Shown: positions 41,486-50,134, numbered from the stretch's first letter. The stretch: DNA of 57,514 nt from Fibrobacterota bacterium (GCA_003165595.1 PLWQ01000041.1:1-57514); one strand, 5' to 3'. The notes: a model not told the origin generated them from the letters alone. Numbers and translations are program-made.

Positions 41486-41988
41486 CGTGCCGTTGTGCCT
41501 TCGGCTGATGCCGTATTGGATGACGTCGTTGCGTATTCGCGGATAATTGAATGAACCAAAGCCACCACTTCCGCAAGCGCCGCCTTTACCGCGGGCGTCA
41601 ACTCGGCGGCCATGGATTCAACATCGGCCGGAACAATACCGACAATTTCGGCCTGCGGCCGTTCTCCCAGCGCCCGCACTGCGGCGAGCGCACCAGCCAG
41701 ACTCGCCTCATGCACTGCGAATAGCGAGTCCGTTGCGTTTGTCAAATACAATGCCGGAAATCTGTAGACGCTGCCCGCAGGGCCCGGCGCCTTCACCGTG
41801 TCGATGGCGATTATCCGTTCCCTGCCTGCCACCAAGGCCGGCAAATCGAGGGCGCAGGTTCCCGTATCAATCGCTTCCACCCAGTCCGGCAAAAGCCCTG
41901 AGTCAAGGAGCAAATTAACCGCGTGAATTCCTGCCCCGTCATCACAACGAAGCAAGTTACCTATGCCGAGAACAAGGAAAGGCTTCAT
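41482..41988 (-). CDS. Hydrogenase maturation endopeptidase (HyaD/HybD family)
   Basis: A 168-residue product beginning MKPFLVLGIGNLLRCDDGAG, the family's GIGNxLxxDDGxG signature. The ATG at 41988 follows GGAAG at seven bases. Asp16/Asp17, the Asp in EAIDTGTCALDLPA and the His in SLFAVHEASL are the expected nickel-sensing positions. It clips the C-terminal peptide of the large subunit after nickel insertion. Unusually it is the first gene of the operon, ahead of the structural genes, and its stop overlaps the small subunit start. A weak promoter-like pair (TTGGCA, 17 bases, TATTTT) lies upstream on the minus strand around 42010-42040. Confidence 0.92.
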   Translation of the reverse strand: MKPFLVLGIGNLLRCDDGAGIHAVNLLLDSGLLPDWVEAIDTGTCALDLPALVAGRERIIAIDTVKAPGPAGSVYRFPALYLTNATDSLFAVHEASLAGALAAVRALGERPQAEIVGIVPADVESMAAELTPAVKAALAEVVALVHSIIREYATTSSNTASAEGTTAR

Positions 41989-42185
41989 CACGATCTTCCA
42001 CAAATAAAAATATTACAACGAATGAACTTTGCCAATTCTTTTTTCTTACCGACAGTAAATGATATCTTATTGCACAGCAGGGTTTTTGAGAATTTTCTTC
42101 CCGTGATTCACCAGGCAGACTATTATACTGCTGCGGCAGGCGACGCGCACCACGAAAACGGTCCCGGCGCCTGCCGGTTCGTAAC

Positions 42186-43283
42186 CTACCGCTGCACCCG
42201 CGCGCTTCCGCCCTTCATAATCTTTTCCACTTCCTTGAGCGTGGCGGTCGAGGTGTCGCCGGGCGTTGTCATGGCGTGCGCGCCATGGGCCGCTCCGCAA
42301 TCCACGCAGTACTGTGGGTCCTTTCCCGCGAGGAACCCGTAGATGCAACCCGAGGCGAAGCTGTCGCCGCCGCCCACGCGGTCGCAAATGGCAAGGTCCG
42401 GGTATTTGCGAGACTCGACAAATTTCCCGTCGCAATACAGGACCGCAGCCCAGTCGTTGACAGACGCGGTTTTCGCATCGCGAAGCGTGGTGGCAACGGC
42501 CTTGAAATTCGGGTAGGCCTTCACCGCCTTTTCGATCATCTTCTTGAAGCTGGCTGGGTCGAGGCCGCTCAGGTTTTCGTCAACGCCTTCAACTTCGAAC
42601 CCCAGCGCGGCGGTAAAATCCTCCTCGTTGCCGATCATCACGTCAACGTACTTGGCGATCTCGCGGTTCACTTCCTGCGACTTTGCCTTGCCGCCGATGG
42701 ATTTCCAGAGTGATTCGCGGTAGTTAAGGTCGTAACTGATTATTGTGCCGCTGGCCTTGGCAGCCTTCATCGCCTCAATGACCACGTCGGCCGTGGTCGC
42801 CGACAGCGCGGCGAAAATACCGCCGCAATGGAACCAGCGGGCGCCCTCTTCCTTGAAAAGTTTGTTCCAGTCGATATCGCCGACCTTCATTTGTGAAGCT
42901 GCCGAATTGCCGCGGTCCGATACCCCCAGCGCCGCGCGCACGCCGAAACCGCGCTCGGTAAAGTTGAGGCCCACCCGGACGTTGCGGCCGATGCCGTCGA
43001 ATGGCACCCACTTTATATGCGACGGATCGACGCCGCCTTGATAAACAAGATCGAGCAGAAGCTGCCCCACGTCGTTTTCCGGAATCGCGGTGACGATGGA
43101 GGTGCTCATGCCGAAACAGCGCTTGAGCCCGCGCGCCACGTTATACTCCCCGCCGCCTTCCCACACCCTAAATTCGCGCGCGCATTTGATGCGGCTCTCG
43201 CCCGGGTCGAGCCTGAGCATGATTTCACCGAGAGAGACTTCGTCCCATTTGCACTGTGATTTGGGCTTGATCGAAAGGGGCAT
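42186..43283 (-). CDS. kdgK: 2-keto-3-deoxygluconate kinase (PfkB family)
   Basis: A 365-residue cytoplasmic protein, AGGAG nine bases before ATG. The PfkB fold is evident from EIMLRLDPGE, FRVWEGGGEYNVARGLKRCF (substrate block), DLNYRESLW, MIGNEEDFTAALG and the C-terminal signature DRVGGGDSFASG (301-312; catalytic base Asp307). The N-terminal block and the adjacent KDPG aldolase gene favour KDG kinase over other PfkB sugar kinases. It would phosphorylate 2-keto-3-deoxygluconate, the common product of unsaturated-uronate catabolism. It is the last gene of the minus-strand catabolic operon, 64 bp after eda. The 197 bp to the hydrogenase operon hold no gene and no clear terminator. Confidence 0.88.
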   Translation of the reverse strand: MPLSIKPKSQCKWDEVSLGEIMLRLDPGESRIKCAREFRVWEGGGEYNVARGLKRCFGMSTSIVTAIPENDVGQLLLDLVYQGGVDPSHIKWVPFDGIGRNVRVGLNFTERGFGVRAALGVSDRGNSAASQMKVGDIDWNKLFKEEGARWFHCGGIFAALSATTADVVIEAMKAAKASGTIISYDLNYRESLWKSIGGKAKSQEVNREIAKYVDVMIGNEEDFTAALGFEVEGVDENLSGLDPASFKKMIEKAVKAYPNFKAVATTLRDAKTASVNDWAAVLYCDGKFVESRKYPDLAICDRVGGGDSFASGCIYGFLAGKDPQYCVDCGAAHGAHAMTTPGDTSTATLKEVEKIMKGGSARVQR

Positions 43284-43346
43284 GGATTGATCTCCTGTTT
43301 ACTAGTTGAAAAGTTGAAAGGTCGAAAGAATGCAGGCAGTCTTCGG

Positions 43347-43994
43347 CTATTTCTTCGCCCCTGCCATCTTCGCAATCTCCACCGCACGTTTCGTAATGTC
43401 GGCGATCTGGTCGAACGCCTTGGCGTTGATGAGATCGGCCTTTGCAATCCAGGTGCCGCCGCAGCACAGAGTCTTTGCAAACGCGAGATATGCCGCAAGG
43501 TTCTTCTCATCTACGCCGCCCGTGGGAACGAACCGCACCTTGCCGTACGGCGCGCTGATGGCGGTGAGCGTCTTGAGCCCGCCCATCGCCTCCGCAGGAA
43601 AGAATTTGAGCACATCGATGCCCATGTCGAGTCCCATTTCAATTTCGGTGGGGGTGGCAACGCCCGGCGTTACCGGGATGCCGTTTGCGACGCAGTACTC
43701 CACCACCTTCGGGTTGAACCCCGGTGCCACGATAAATTTCGCGCCGCAGTCAATCGCCTGCTTCACCGTGTCGACGGAAAGCACGGTGCCTGCGCCCACG
43801 AGCATGTCGCTACGCGAGGCCATTTTCTTTATCGCATCAGCCGCGGCCGCCGTCCTGAAGGTGATCTCGGCGCAGGGCAACCCGCCCTGCACAAATGCTT
43901 CGGCAAGCGGTAACGCGTCGTTTGCGTCGTCGATCTTGACCACTGGAATCACCTTCAACTGCTCGAATTTCCTGAAAAGTTCGATTTTGTCCAT
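43347..43994 (-). CDS. eda: 2-dehydro-3-deoxyphosphogluconate (KDPG) aldolase
   Basis: A 215-residue TIM-barrel protein with AAGGAG five bases before ATG. Landmarks are VIPVVKIDDANDALPLAEAF, the active-site Glu in EITFRT (Glu43), VGAGTVLSVDTVKQAIDCGA, FIVAPGFNP, IPVTPGVATPTEI, the Schiff-base Lys130 in VLKFFPAE, and VPTGGVDEKN. It splits KDPG into pyruvate and glyceraldehyde 3-phosphate, completing the route fed by the kinase encoded downstream. Size and motifs are complete. Confidence 0.93.
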   Translation of the reverse strand: MDKIELFRKFEQLKVIPVVKIDDANDALPLAEAFVQGGLPCAEITFRTAAAADAIKKMASRSDMLVGAGTVLSVDTVKQAIDCGAKFIVAPGFNPKVVEYCVANGIPVTPGVATPTEIEMGLDMGIDVLKFFPAEAMGGLKTLTAISAPYGKVRFVPTGGVDEKNLAAYLAFAKTLCCGGTWIAKADLINAKAFDQIADITKRAVEIAKMAGAKK

Positions 43995-44019
43995 TGCTGC
44001 TCCTTGGTGTTGATGCCGA

Positions 44020-46017
44020 TTATTCTTTGTAAATTTCCCCGTTCCGGTAGGCCTGCCACGCAGTCTCGAACCACGCGTCGGCGGTGGGAAGCGGACGGCG
44101 CGGCACCCAGCGGTGCGAAAACTCGGCCTTTGCCGCGGACATCACGTCGGTTTCCATCACCCTGTCCTGGAACGCGGCGTCCTGCTCCGCGAACCGCCAT
44201 CGCTCGCCGAGGTCCTTGTGCGCCCGGGTCCCGCGCTTGTCGAGTACAATGGCAGATCCTCTGCTGCCCACCCCGCTGTCCACGGCGAATTTTACCGCGT
44301 CGAGGTAGGCGACATGCGCGAAGCACAACTGCAGGTTGCGCAGAGACTCGACGGCGTCTTTGAGCGTATCGGTCCGGGAGCCCCGGCTCACGAGACGCAG
44401 GTATTGGTCCCGAGCTTCCACGAGCGCCGTTGCGAGCGTCTCCGAACTGCGGATATGCGCGCCGGCGCGCGTCATACGGGCCTGGAACTCCCGCCGCGCG
44501 TCCTGCCACTTGACACGAGACAATGCGCCTTTGTCAAGCCATGTCAGCAGCGCAGCGACAGTCTTCCTGGCGGATGCGGCCGCAGCGCCCTCGCGCAAAT
44601 CGCTCTTTACGTACCGGTTCGCGATGAATTCCGCGGCCCGGAACCCGGCAACCTGTCCGGAGTTGAGCGCGGAGCCGCCCGGCCGGTAAATGCCGTGCGA
44701 CCCGTTCACCTCGCCCACGGGAAACAAGTGACTTATGTTGAGCGATTCCCACCACACGTTTCCTGCAAGCCCGCCGTTATTGTGCTGGGAGCACACTGCA
44801 ATTTCGAGCGGTTCCCTGACCAGGTCGATGCCATGGTCTTTGTATAAATCAATTGCGGGCTGGTTCATTTTCCTGAGGCGCTCAAGGGGAGTCCCGAACA
44901 GGGCGCCCGATCTTTCGAGATACTCCCGAGCTTCTCTGGAAAGGCCGCCAAAATCGAACTCCGCCGGGTTCATCCTATAATCGAGAAACACCCGCCGCCC
45001 CTTGAGAACAGTCTCGATGTAAACGAGAATATCGACGATGGATGAGCCTCCGACAACCTTGCGCGGATCGAACGGCCACTGGTATCCCTTGAGAAAGACC
45101 ATGCTGTCCATCTCGCCGGCGGCGGCAAAAAAGGGCCGCATGAACTCCCGGACGTCGCCGGCGCCGTCCGCCGCGGTACTGATGAATCGCGGGATCACCT
45201 GCATGTACGTGCCGGACACGTTCCACCGGAACTTGATTGAGGCCATGCCGTACTGCGATTCCGGCAGGCTCTGCGCTCGGGCGCCCGCCAGCAGCGCCAG
45301 CCCGATGCCGCCGGTGTGCACGGTGGGATACACGCTTGTCCGGTACAACCCGCCGGGCCCGCCGGCGGCAAAAACAACATTGTCGGCGAAATACAACTCA
45401 AAGGCGGCGTGCGAGCTTTTGGCGCCGCAGTTCATCACCACCGCACCCGCGGCCCGCTTCGAATGGCCTTCTCCTGTTGTCAAGAGCGCCACAGCGACGC
45501 GCTTTTCCCGAACCGCAATTCCACGGCGTTTGACTTCGTCGATGAGGACGCGGCACATTTCCCGCGACGTATAGGGCCCGAACGACGTGGCGCGCTGGCG
45601 CGGGTCGTGGTCGGTCTTGTATCCCACGAACTGGCCGTACTTATCCGATGGAAATTTTACGCCAAGGTTGACAAGGTTGAAAAACGCCCTCACCGACACA
45701 GAGGCCTCCGCGAGCGCCAAATCTCCGTGCATGCCGCCGTTGGCAAAAAAAGATTCGGCAAGAGCCATGGGGGAATCGTCCTGGCTGCCGTACATACCGA
45801 GCTTGTAGTAAGTCTGCTTGTCGCTGCCCGTGTTGATGGAGGTTCCCATGTGCAAACCTTCCGTCACGATGCACAGGTCCCTCATGCCGTTTGCATGGAG
45901 CTGGACCGCGGCGTTGAGTCCGGCCGCGCCCGAGCCGACAACGAGGGTATGAACACGATGGCAGGGGATGAAGAATTTCTTGTTGTTGTGTTTGATGGCA
46001 AGTTTGGTGATTTTCAT
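44020..46017 (-). CDS. Fumarate-reductase/succinate-dehydrogenase-like FAD flavoprotein
   Basis: A 665-residue cytoplasmic protein. Of two in-frame ATGs the second (46017) has GGAA at proper distance. FAD-binding Rossmann motif VHTLVVGSGAAGLNAAVQLH (about 23-42), then GTSINTGSDKQTYYKLG and MHGDLALAEASVSVRAFFNL, the second dinucleotide-site block ADNVVFAAGGPGGLYRTSVY, and the C-terminal FPVGEVNGSHGIYRPGGSAL block, followed by a helical domain. Overall layout is that of SdhA/FrdA/NadB, but no SdhB-like partner is encoded, so it likely works as a soluble redox enzyme. It is encoded between the SDR and KDPG aldolase genes. The reaction is unknown; acting on a sugar-acid intermediate or analogous to flavoproteins of reductive dehydroxylation pathways are possibilities. 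Confidence 0.8.
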   Translation of the reverse strand: MKITKLAIKHNNKKFFIPCHRVHTLVVGSGAAGLNAAVQLHANGMRDLCIVTEGLHMGTSINTGSDKQTYYKLGMYGSQDDSPMALAESFFANGGMHGDLALAEASVSVRAFFNLVNLGVKFPSDKYGQFVGYKTDHDPRQRATSFGPYTSREMCRVLIDEVKRRGIAVREKRVAVALLTTGEGHSKRAAGAVVMNCGAKSSHAAFELYFADNVVFAAGGPGGLYRTSVYPTVHTGGIGLALLAGARAQSLPESQYGMASIKFRWNVSGTYMQVIPRFISTAADGAGDVREFMRPFFAAAGEMDSMVFLKGYQWPFDPRKVVGGSSIVDILVYIETVLKGRRVFLDYRMNPAEFDFGGLSREAREYLERSGALFGTPLERLRKMNQPAIDLYKDHGIDLVREPLEIAVCSQHNNGGLAGNVWWESLNISHLFPVGEVNGSHGIYRPGGSALNSGQVAGFRAAEFIANRYVKSDLREGAAAASARKTVAALLTWLDKGALSRVKWQDARREFQARMTRAGAHIRSSETLATALVEARDQYLRLVSRGSRTDTLKDAVESLRNLQLCFAHVAYLDAVKFAVDSGVGSRGSAIVLDKRGTRAHKDLGERWRFAEQDAAFQDRVMETDVMSAAKAEFSHRWVPRRPLPTADAWFETAWQAYRNGEIYKE

Positions 46018-46133
46018 AGGAATTTCCATTCACGATGATGGAGTTTCTCTTCCAGCAATTTCTCTGGGTGCCCCCTAACGTAAACTTCTCTCTTGCATCT
46101 TAACCCGCTTGGGGGCTACCCGCGAGGGGGTGT

Positions 46134-46215
46134 GGGTCCAGACGACCGGCGCGCGAATCCAACCGGGGCACAGAATTCTGTGCCCCTACAAGAAACGCGC
46201 CGGTTGGCTGGACCC
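46134..46215. repeat. Nested palindromic intergenic element
   Basis: Outer arms of 20 bases (GGGTCCAG...CCGGCGCG and its complement, 18 of 20 paired) enclose a perfect 22-bp palindrome at 46165-46186 (GGGGCACAG-AATT-CTGTGCCCC). A further GGGGGAA/TTCCCCC hairpin follows near 46218-46233. The GGGGCACAG...CTGTGCCCCTAC core resembles palindromic repeats scattered in many bacterial genomes. It lies between the SDR stop and the flavoprotein start, within the operon. Confidence 0.6.
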
Positions 46216-46253
46216 CAGGGGGAAACTTCCCCCACCTGGAAACTCATTCCATT

Positions 46254-47024
46254 CTACAATCTCGATATCGAAAATCCTCCGTCCACATTGACAACCTGGC
46301 CCGTGGAATATCCAATGTCGCCCCGCGCCATCATGGCAGCCGTTTTGGCGATGTCTTCGGGCAACCCCCACCGTTTCTGCAGGAGAATTCCATCCGCGAT
46401 CATGGTGTCGTACTTCTCCTTGACAACGGACGTCATGTCGGTCATGATGATGCCCGGCCGGATTTCGTACACGGGAATATTCTCCTGCGCCAGCCGGACG
46501 GCCCACAGCCTGGTCGCCATGCTCACGCCGGCTTTCGAGATGCAGTATTCCCCCCTGCTTATTGAGGCGGTTTCCGCCGATGTCGACGAGATGTTGACGA
46601 CGCAGCCGGACCATGATGCGTCGGCATTTTTCTGCTCTATCATCCATCGGGCAACAAGCTGCGTGAGAAAATACGGTCCCTGCAGGTTGATCTTCATGAC
46701 GCGCTCGTAACTCTCCTCGGATGCGTCCAGGATGTCGGCGCGGACCTTGGGAGCCACGCCGGCGTTGTTGACAAGTACGTTGAGCCCGCCGAAGTTCTTC
46801 TTGATTGCGCCCAGGGCGGCCAGCCTGTCGGCCGGGTTGCTCACGTCTCCTTTGCAATAGAGAACCTTTGCGCCTCCGGCTCTGAGCCCATCCATGTTCT
46901 TTGCAACGTCGTCCTGCCCAAGCACATCGAACACCGCAATGTCGTATTCCTCTTTCGCAAACTGCTGTGCAATCGCGTAGCCGATACCCCGAGCCGCTCC
47001 GGTAACCAGAACTGTCTTTTTCAC
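46254..47024 (-). CDS. Short-chain dehydrogenase/reductase
   Basis: A 256-residue classical SDR with a GTG start after AGGGGAG. Cofactor motif VTGAARGIG (7-15), NNAG (86-89), and the catalytic set Ser147 (NISSTSA), Tyr160 and Lys164 (YCISK), followed by RPGIIMTDM and ending VVNVDGGFSISRL. Length and motifs are complete. Within this operon the natural suggestions are a KduD-like 2,5-diketo-3-deoxygluconate reductase or another sugar-acid dehydrogenase; sequence alone does not separate these from generic 3-ketoacyl reductase-like SDRs. It lies between the OYE-type fusion and the FAD flavoprotein. Confidence 0.88.
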   Translation of the reverse strand: MKKTVLVTGAARGIGYAIAQQFAKEEYDIAVFDVLGQDDVAKNMDGLRAGGAKVLYCKGDVSNPADRLAALGAIKKNFGGLNVLVNNAGVAPKVRADILDASEESYERVMKINLQGPYFLTQLVARWMIEQKNADASWSGCVVNISSTSAETASISRGEYCISKAGVSMATRLWAVRLAQENIPVYEIRPGIIMTDMTSVVKEKYDTMIADGILLQKRWGLPEDIAKTAAMMARGDIGYSTGQVVNVDGGFSISRL

Positions 47025-47148
47025 ACCACTCCCCTTCCGTGCTATTGAAATTCGATTCCAGATTCCAGATTACAGATTGCAAATTCCGGTTGACCGCGAC
47101 GCTTCGGTCTCTCTTGAATCTGGAGTCTGCACTTTGTAATTACATCTG

Positions 47149-49746
47149 TCAACGAGCCAAATAGGCGTTGACGCTTTCGGCCGCCTTCATCCCCTCGGCC
47201 ACGCCCCGTACCGCCGTTTCCCCGCCGCTCACGCAGTCGCCCGCGGCGAACATGCCTTTCGCATTCGTCGCAAACGTCACGGGATCGGCGACAATAAGGC
47301 CATCCCTGGAAACCGCAACCGCGCCCAGAGCCCCAATCACATCGCTCGAAAGCCGCTGCCCCGTAGCCTCGATAACGAGACCCACGTCGAGAACGCTCCC
47401 GGTGCCCGGTAGTACCTCCGGCCTGCGCCTCCCCGAAGCATCGGGTTCGCCGAGCCTGGTTCTCTCGATTTTAAGTCCCTTGAGTTCCCCGTTTTCGGAG
47501 ATGTAGCCGGCAGGCTGGGTGAGTATCATAAGATGAACACCGGCATCGAGCAGGCCTTCGCGCTCGCTTTTCCAGGCAGGCATTTGGCCGAACGACCTAC
47601 GATACACCAGGTATACGTCGCGGACGCCGAGTTTTTTTGCAGTTGTCGCCGCGTCAATGGCAGTGTTTCCGCCGCCAACGACGGCAACGCTGGCGGGAAG
47701 GCTCGGCAGTTTGCCTTTTTTCGCCTGCGAAAGGAACGACAAGGCGTCGATCACGCCTTCGCGCTTGTCGCCGTTTGCGTCGAGTCCCATTGCCAGAACA
47801 AGCGCGTCATGCCGCTCCCGTATATCCGCAAGGCTGATGGTGGCCCCGAGAGCGGTATTGAACTGAACCGAACAGCGCTTCTTGTCAATTGCGGGGTTGA
47901 GTATCGCATTCACCTCGCTGCTTGCTTCGCCGTAGCGATACAGGGGTATGATGTTCGACGGAGTTCCGCCGAGCGCCCCGCTCTTTTCGTATATGGTAAC
48001 GCAATGCCCCATTTCGATGAGCCGGACCGCGCAGGCTATTCCGGCCGGCCCGCCGCCGACGATTCCGATTGACTTGCCGGAAGACCTGTCCGGCACGGCA
48101 ACGCCCGTAATGCCCTGCAGCCTGGCCGAACGCGCAACAACGAGCTGAATATCCGCCACCGAAATCGGGTTGAGGCAAAAAATCTTTTCCAGACACCCGC
48201 CCTGGCATTGCTCGTCCGCGGGACAAACGGATGCGCACATTTCGGGCAGAACATTGGACTTGCGCAGAATGCCGTAGGCTTCCCTGATATCATTGTGCGA
48301 AAACGCCTTGATGAAACCGGGCACGTCGACATGGGCCGGACACGCCTCGCCGCATGTGGGCTGGGTGCAGTTGCGGCATCGTGCGGCTTCGGCAAGCAGC
48401 CGGTCGAGCGAAAACCTGCGGGCGAGCCGGTACTCGGGGCCGTAGATTTCCTTGTCGCGCACGACGCACCCGGTCCGGCCGCCGTCGCGCATGATCTGCG
48501 TACAGGCCGAACAGGTGACGCAGCACTTTGCAGGGTCCATCTTCCCCTTTGTGAGGATATCGTTTACCGAATCGGGATACGCAAACATGCCCCGGCCTTG
48601 ACCGATGAGCGTTGCGCTTCCTTCGCGAACAAGGCCCGCGGCAACTTGGGGCATGAATTCCCTGAGCCATCCCAGCCCGGAACCCACAACCGGGAGCCTG
48701 GGATATTTCTTCTGGATTGCGCTGTAGATGTCAACGAAGCGAACCAGGCCAAGAAGCGGATGTTCGTCCGGCACGTCTACGCCCTTGATGGGAAAATCGT
48801 AGGGTCTGCCCACGTGGGGATTGTAATAGGGATTGCCGATGGAAATATTGACCACCGAAATCCCTATTTCCTCAAGAATTCCGATCAACGCAAGGGGTTC
48901 GGAAAGGTCGGGCTTCAGGCAGTCACTTTTGTCTACTCCCCACCCGTAGGGATACCGGTATGCGTCGAAAGCATTGAGCCGGGTGGCGGTGAATACCTGC
49001 GGAACATCCTGCGATATTCTCGTGAGTGTTTCGCGCAGCATGCGCGTGCGGTTTTCGAACGAGCCGCCGTACTTGCCCGGCCGCGTGTACGAGGCAAGAA
49101 TTTCGGACAGCAGATAGCCGTGGCAACTCTTGAGGTCAATGCCGTCGAAGCCCGCCGCTGCCGCCATCCTGGCCGCTTCCACATACCGATCCTGCAGCTT
49201 ATCCAGGTATGCATCCGATACTGTCGGGTAGTCCGAGCCGAGGTTGTGCCGCGGGTCCAGGACCGCGCTGCGTTGCGCGATAATGGGCGCAGGGATTCCG
49301 GCCGGCTTGCTGTACCGTCCCGAATGCGTAAGCTGCATCACCATCACCACGTCGCGGCCGCAGGCCCGCTGCGCAGCCTCTTTGACATCCGCAACAAGGC
49401 GTTTGAATGCATCGGCGTTCTCTTTGTGGATGTACATTTGCCCCGGGTTGGAACGGGCCTCGGCCAAAACCGCCGTCGCTTCAAACCAGATGAGCCCCAC
49501 CCCGCCGCGTGCGTATCGCACATATCGCCGCAGCGTAAGCTCCTGGGGAGTTCCATCGGTGGTGGCGTCGAAACCTTCCATCGGCTGGGCAACAAGACGG
49601 TTGGGAACGGAAAAACGACCGTTGCGCACCTGATCGCCCAAATTGCTCACATTCGTGTCGAACGGAAGGCGCAGATTCAAGTTTGCCAGCTCTTCCTGCA
49701 GTTCTTCCACTTTCTTGTAATGGAATCTATCGTGCTTCCCCAACAT
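47149..49746 (-). CDS. Old-yellow-enzyme/GltD-like multidomain iron-sulfur flavoenzyme
   Basis: An 865-residue product, AAGGA shortly before ATG. Residues ~30-400 are an NADH:flavin oxidoreductase (OYE) TIM barrel (LVAQPMEGFDATTDGTP, MQLTHSGRYSKP, GIDLKSCHGYLLSEILASYT, then GSFENRTRMLRE, IGQGRGMFAYPD). Residues 408-427 hold a Cys cluster (CCVTCSAC...C427) like the [4Fe-4S] site of 2,4-dienoyl-CoA reductase. Residues 457-518 (CRNCTQPTCGEACP, MCASVCPADEQCQGGC) are a DPYD/GltD-type two-cluster ferredoxin domain. From 558 there is a GltD-like pyridine nucleotide-disulfide reductase with GIVGGGPAGIACA and VVGGGNTAIDAATTAKKLG. Unlike ordinary DCR/BaiCD enzymes (~650 residues) it has the extra ferredoxin domain inserted. 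It is first gene of the operon. Likely a reductase of an unsaturated or keto substrate; identity unknown. Confidence 0.85.
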   Translation of the reverse strand: MLGKHDRFHYKKVEELQEELANLNLRLPFDTNVSNLGDQVRNGRFSVPNRLVAQPMEGFDATTDGTPQELTLRRYVRYARGGVGLIWFEATAVLAEARSNPGQMYIHKENADAFKRLVADVKEAAQRACGRDVVMVMQLTHSGRYSKPAGIPAPIIAQRSAVLDPRHNLGSDYPTVSDAYLDKLQDRYVEAARMAAAAGFDGIDLKSCHGYLLSEILASYTRPGKYGGSFENRTRMLRETLTRISQDVPQVFTATRLNAFDAYRYPYGWGVDKSDCLKPDLSEPLALIGILEEIGISVVNISIGNPYYNPHVGRPYDFPIKGVDVPDEHPLLGLVRFVDIYSAIQKKYPRLPVVGSGLGWLREFMPQVAAGLVREGSATLIGQGRGMFAYPDSVNDILTKGKMDPAKCCVTCSACTQIMRDGGRTGCVVRDKEIYGPEYRLARRFSLDRLLAEAARCRNCTQPTCGEACPAHVDVPGFIKAFSHNDIREAYGILRKSNVLPEMCASVCPADEQCQGGCLEKIFCLNPISVADIQLVVARSARLQGITGVAVPDRSSGKSIGIVGGGPAGIACAVRLIEMGHCVTIYEKSGALGGTPSNIIPLYRYGEASSEVNAILNPAIDKKRCSVQFNTALGATISLADIRERHDALVLAMGLDANGDKREGVIDALSFLSQAKKGKLPSLPASVAVVGGGNTAIDAATTAKKLGVRDVYLVYRRSFGQMPAWKSEREGLLDAGVHLMILTQPAGYISENGELKGLKIERTRLGEPDASGRRRPEVLPGTGSVLDVGLVIEATGQRLSSDVIGALGAVAVSRDGLIVADPVTFATNAKGMFAAGDCVSGGETAVRGVAEGMKAAESVNAYLAR

Positions 49747-50080
49747 AGTCCTTTTTTCCTTTATATATAATTAAAATCGTTGCGATAGCATCGTTTTGGT
49801 GGTACAATTAATGTAATGTAAGAACCAGTTTCTGGCAAAATCGGTCCCCGCGCCGAATCTGCTGCAATAGCGGGGTATCTCAGTTTCGAACCGCGAAGAC
49901 CCAATGGTTGAATCCGGGAACCGGGTCTTCCCGCAGCGCAACAGGCAAATGGGGCGAACGAGTGGATTAACATAGGCGAATTATTCACGCGGCATGCTAC
50001 CGAATGTTCTTGCGTTTTGGTTCTGCAAAACCGTCGGGAATAATATAAGTCTGCAATATCTTATCGTTCATCAAGATATA

Positions 50081-50097
50081 TCTTACTCAAGGTAAGA
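50081..50097. promoter_or_regulatory. Candidate operator palindrome, copy 2
   Basis: TCTTACTC-A-AGGTAAGA, arms with two mismatches, in the same 22-base context as 13786-13802. Its centre lies about 17 bases upstream of the -35 hexamer, a position suiting an activator. Confidence 0.55.
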
Positions 50098-50105
50098 AAA
50101 TACTT

Positions 50106-50134
50106 TTGGCAAACCGGCCATTTGGTTTTATATT
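50106..50134 (+). promoter_or_regulatory. Sigma70-type promoter for the aldo/keto reductase-ThuA operon
   Basis: TTGGCA, a 17-base spacer and TATATT: each hexamer one mismatch from consensus, optimal spacing, about 100 bases before the ATG. Confidence 0.6.

Noticed and set aside
40409-41554. A 381-codon open frame on the plus strand
   Set aside because: Antisense to the hydrogenase small subunit gene, which has unmistakable cofactor motifs and coupled neighbours.
48208-49770. A 520-codon open frame on the plus strand
   Set aside because: Entirely antisense to the OYE/GltD-like gene, with Arg/His-rich shadow composition and no start signal.
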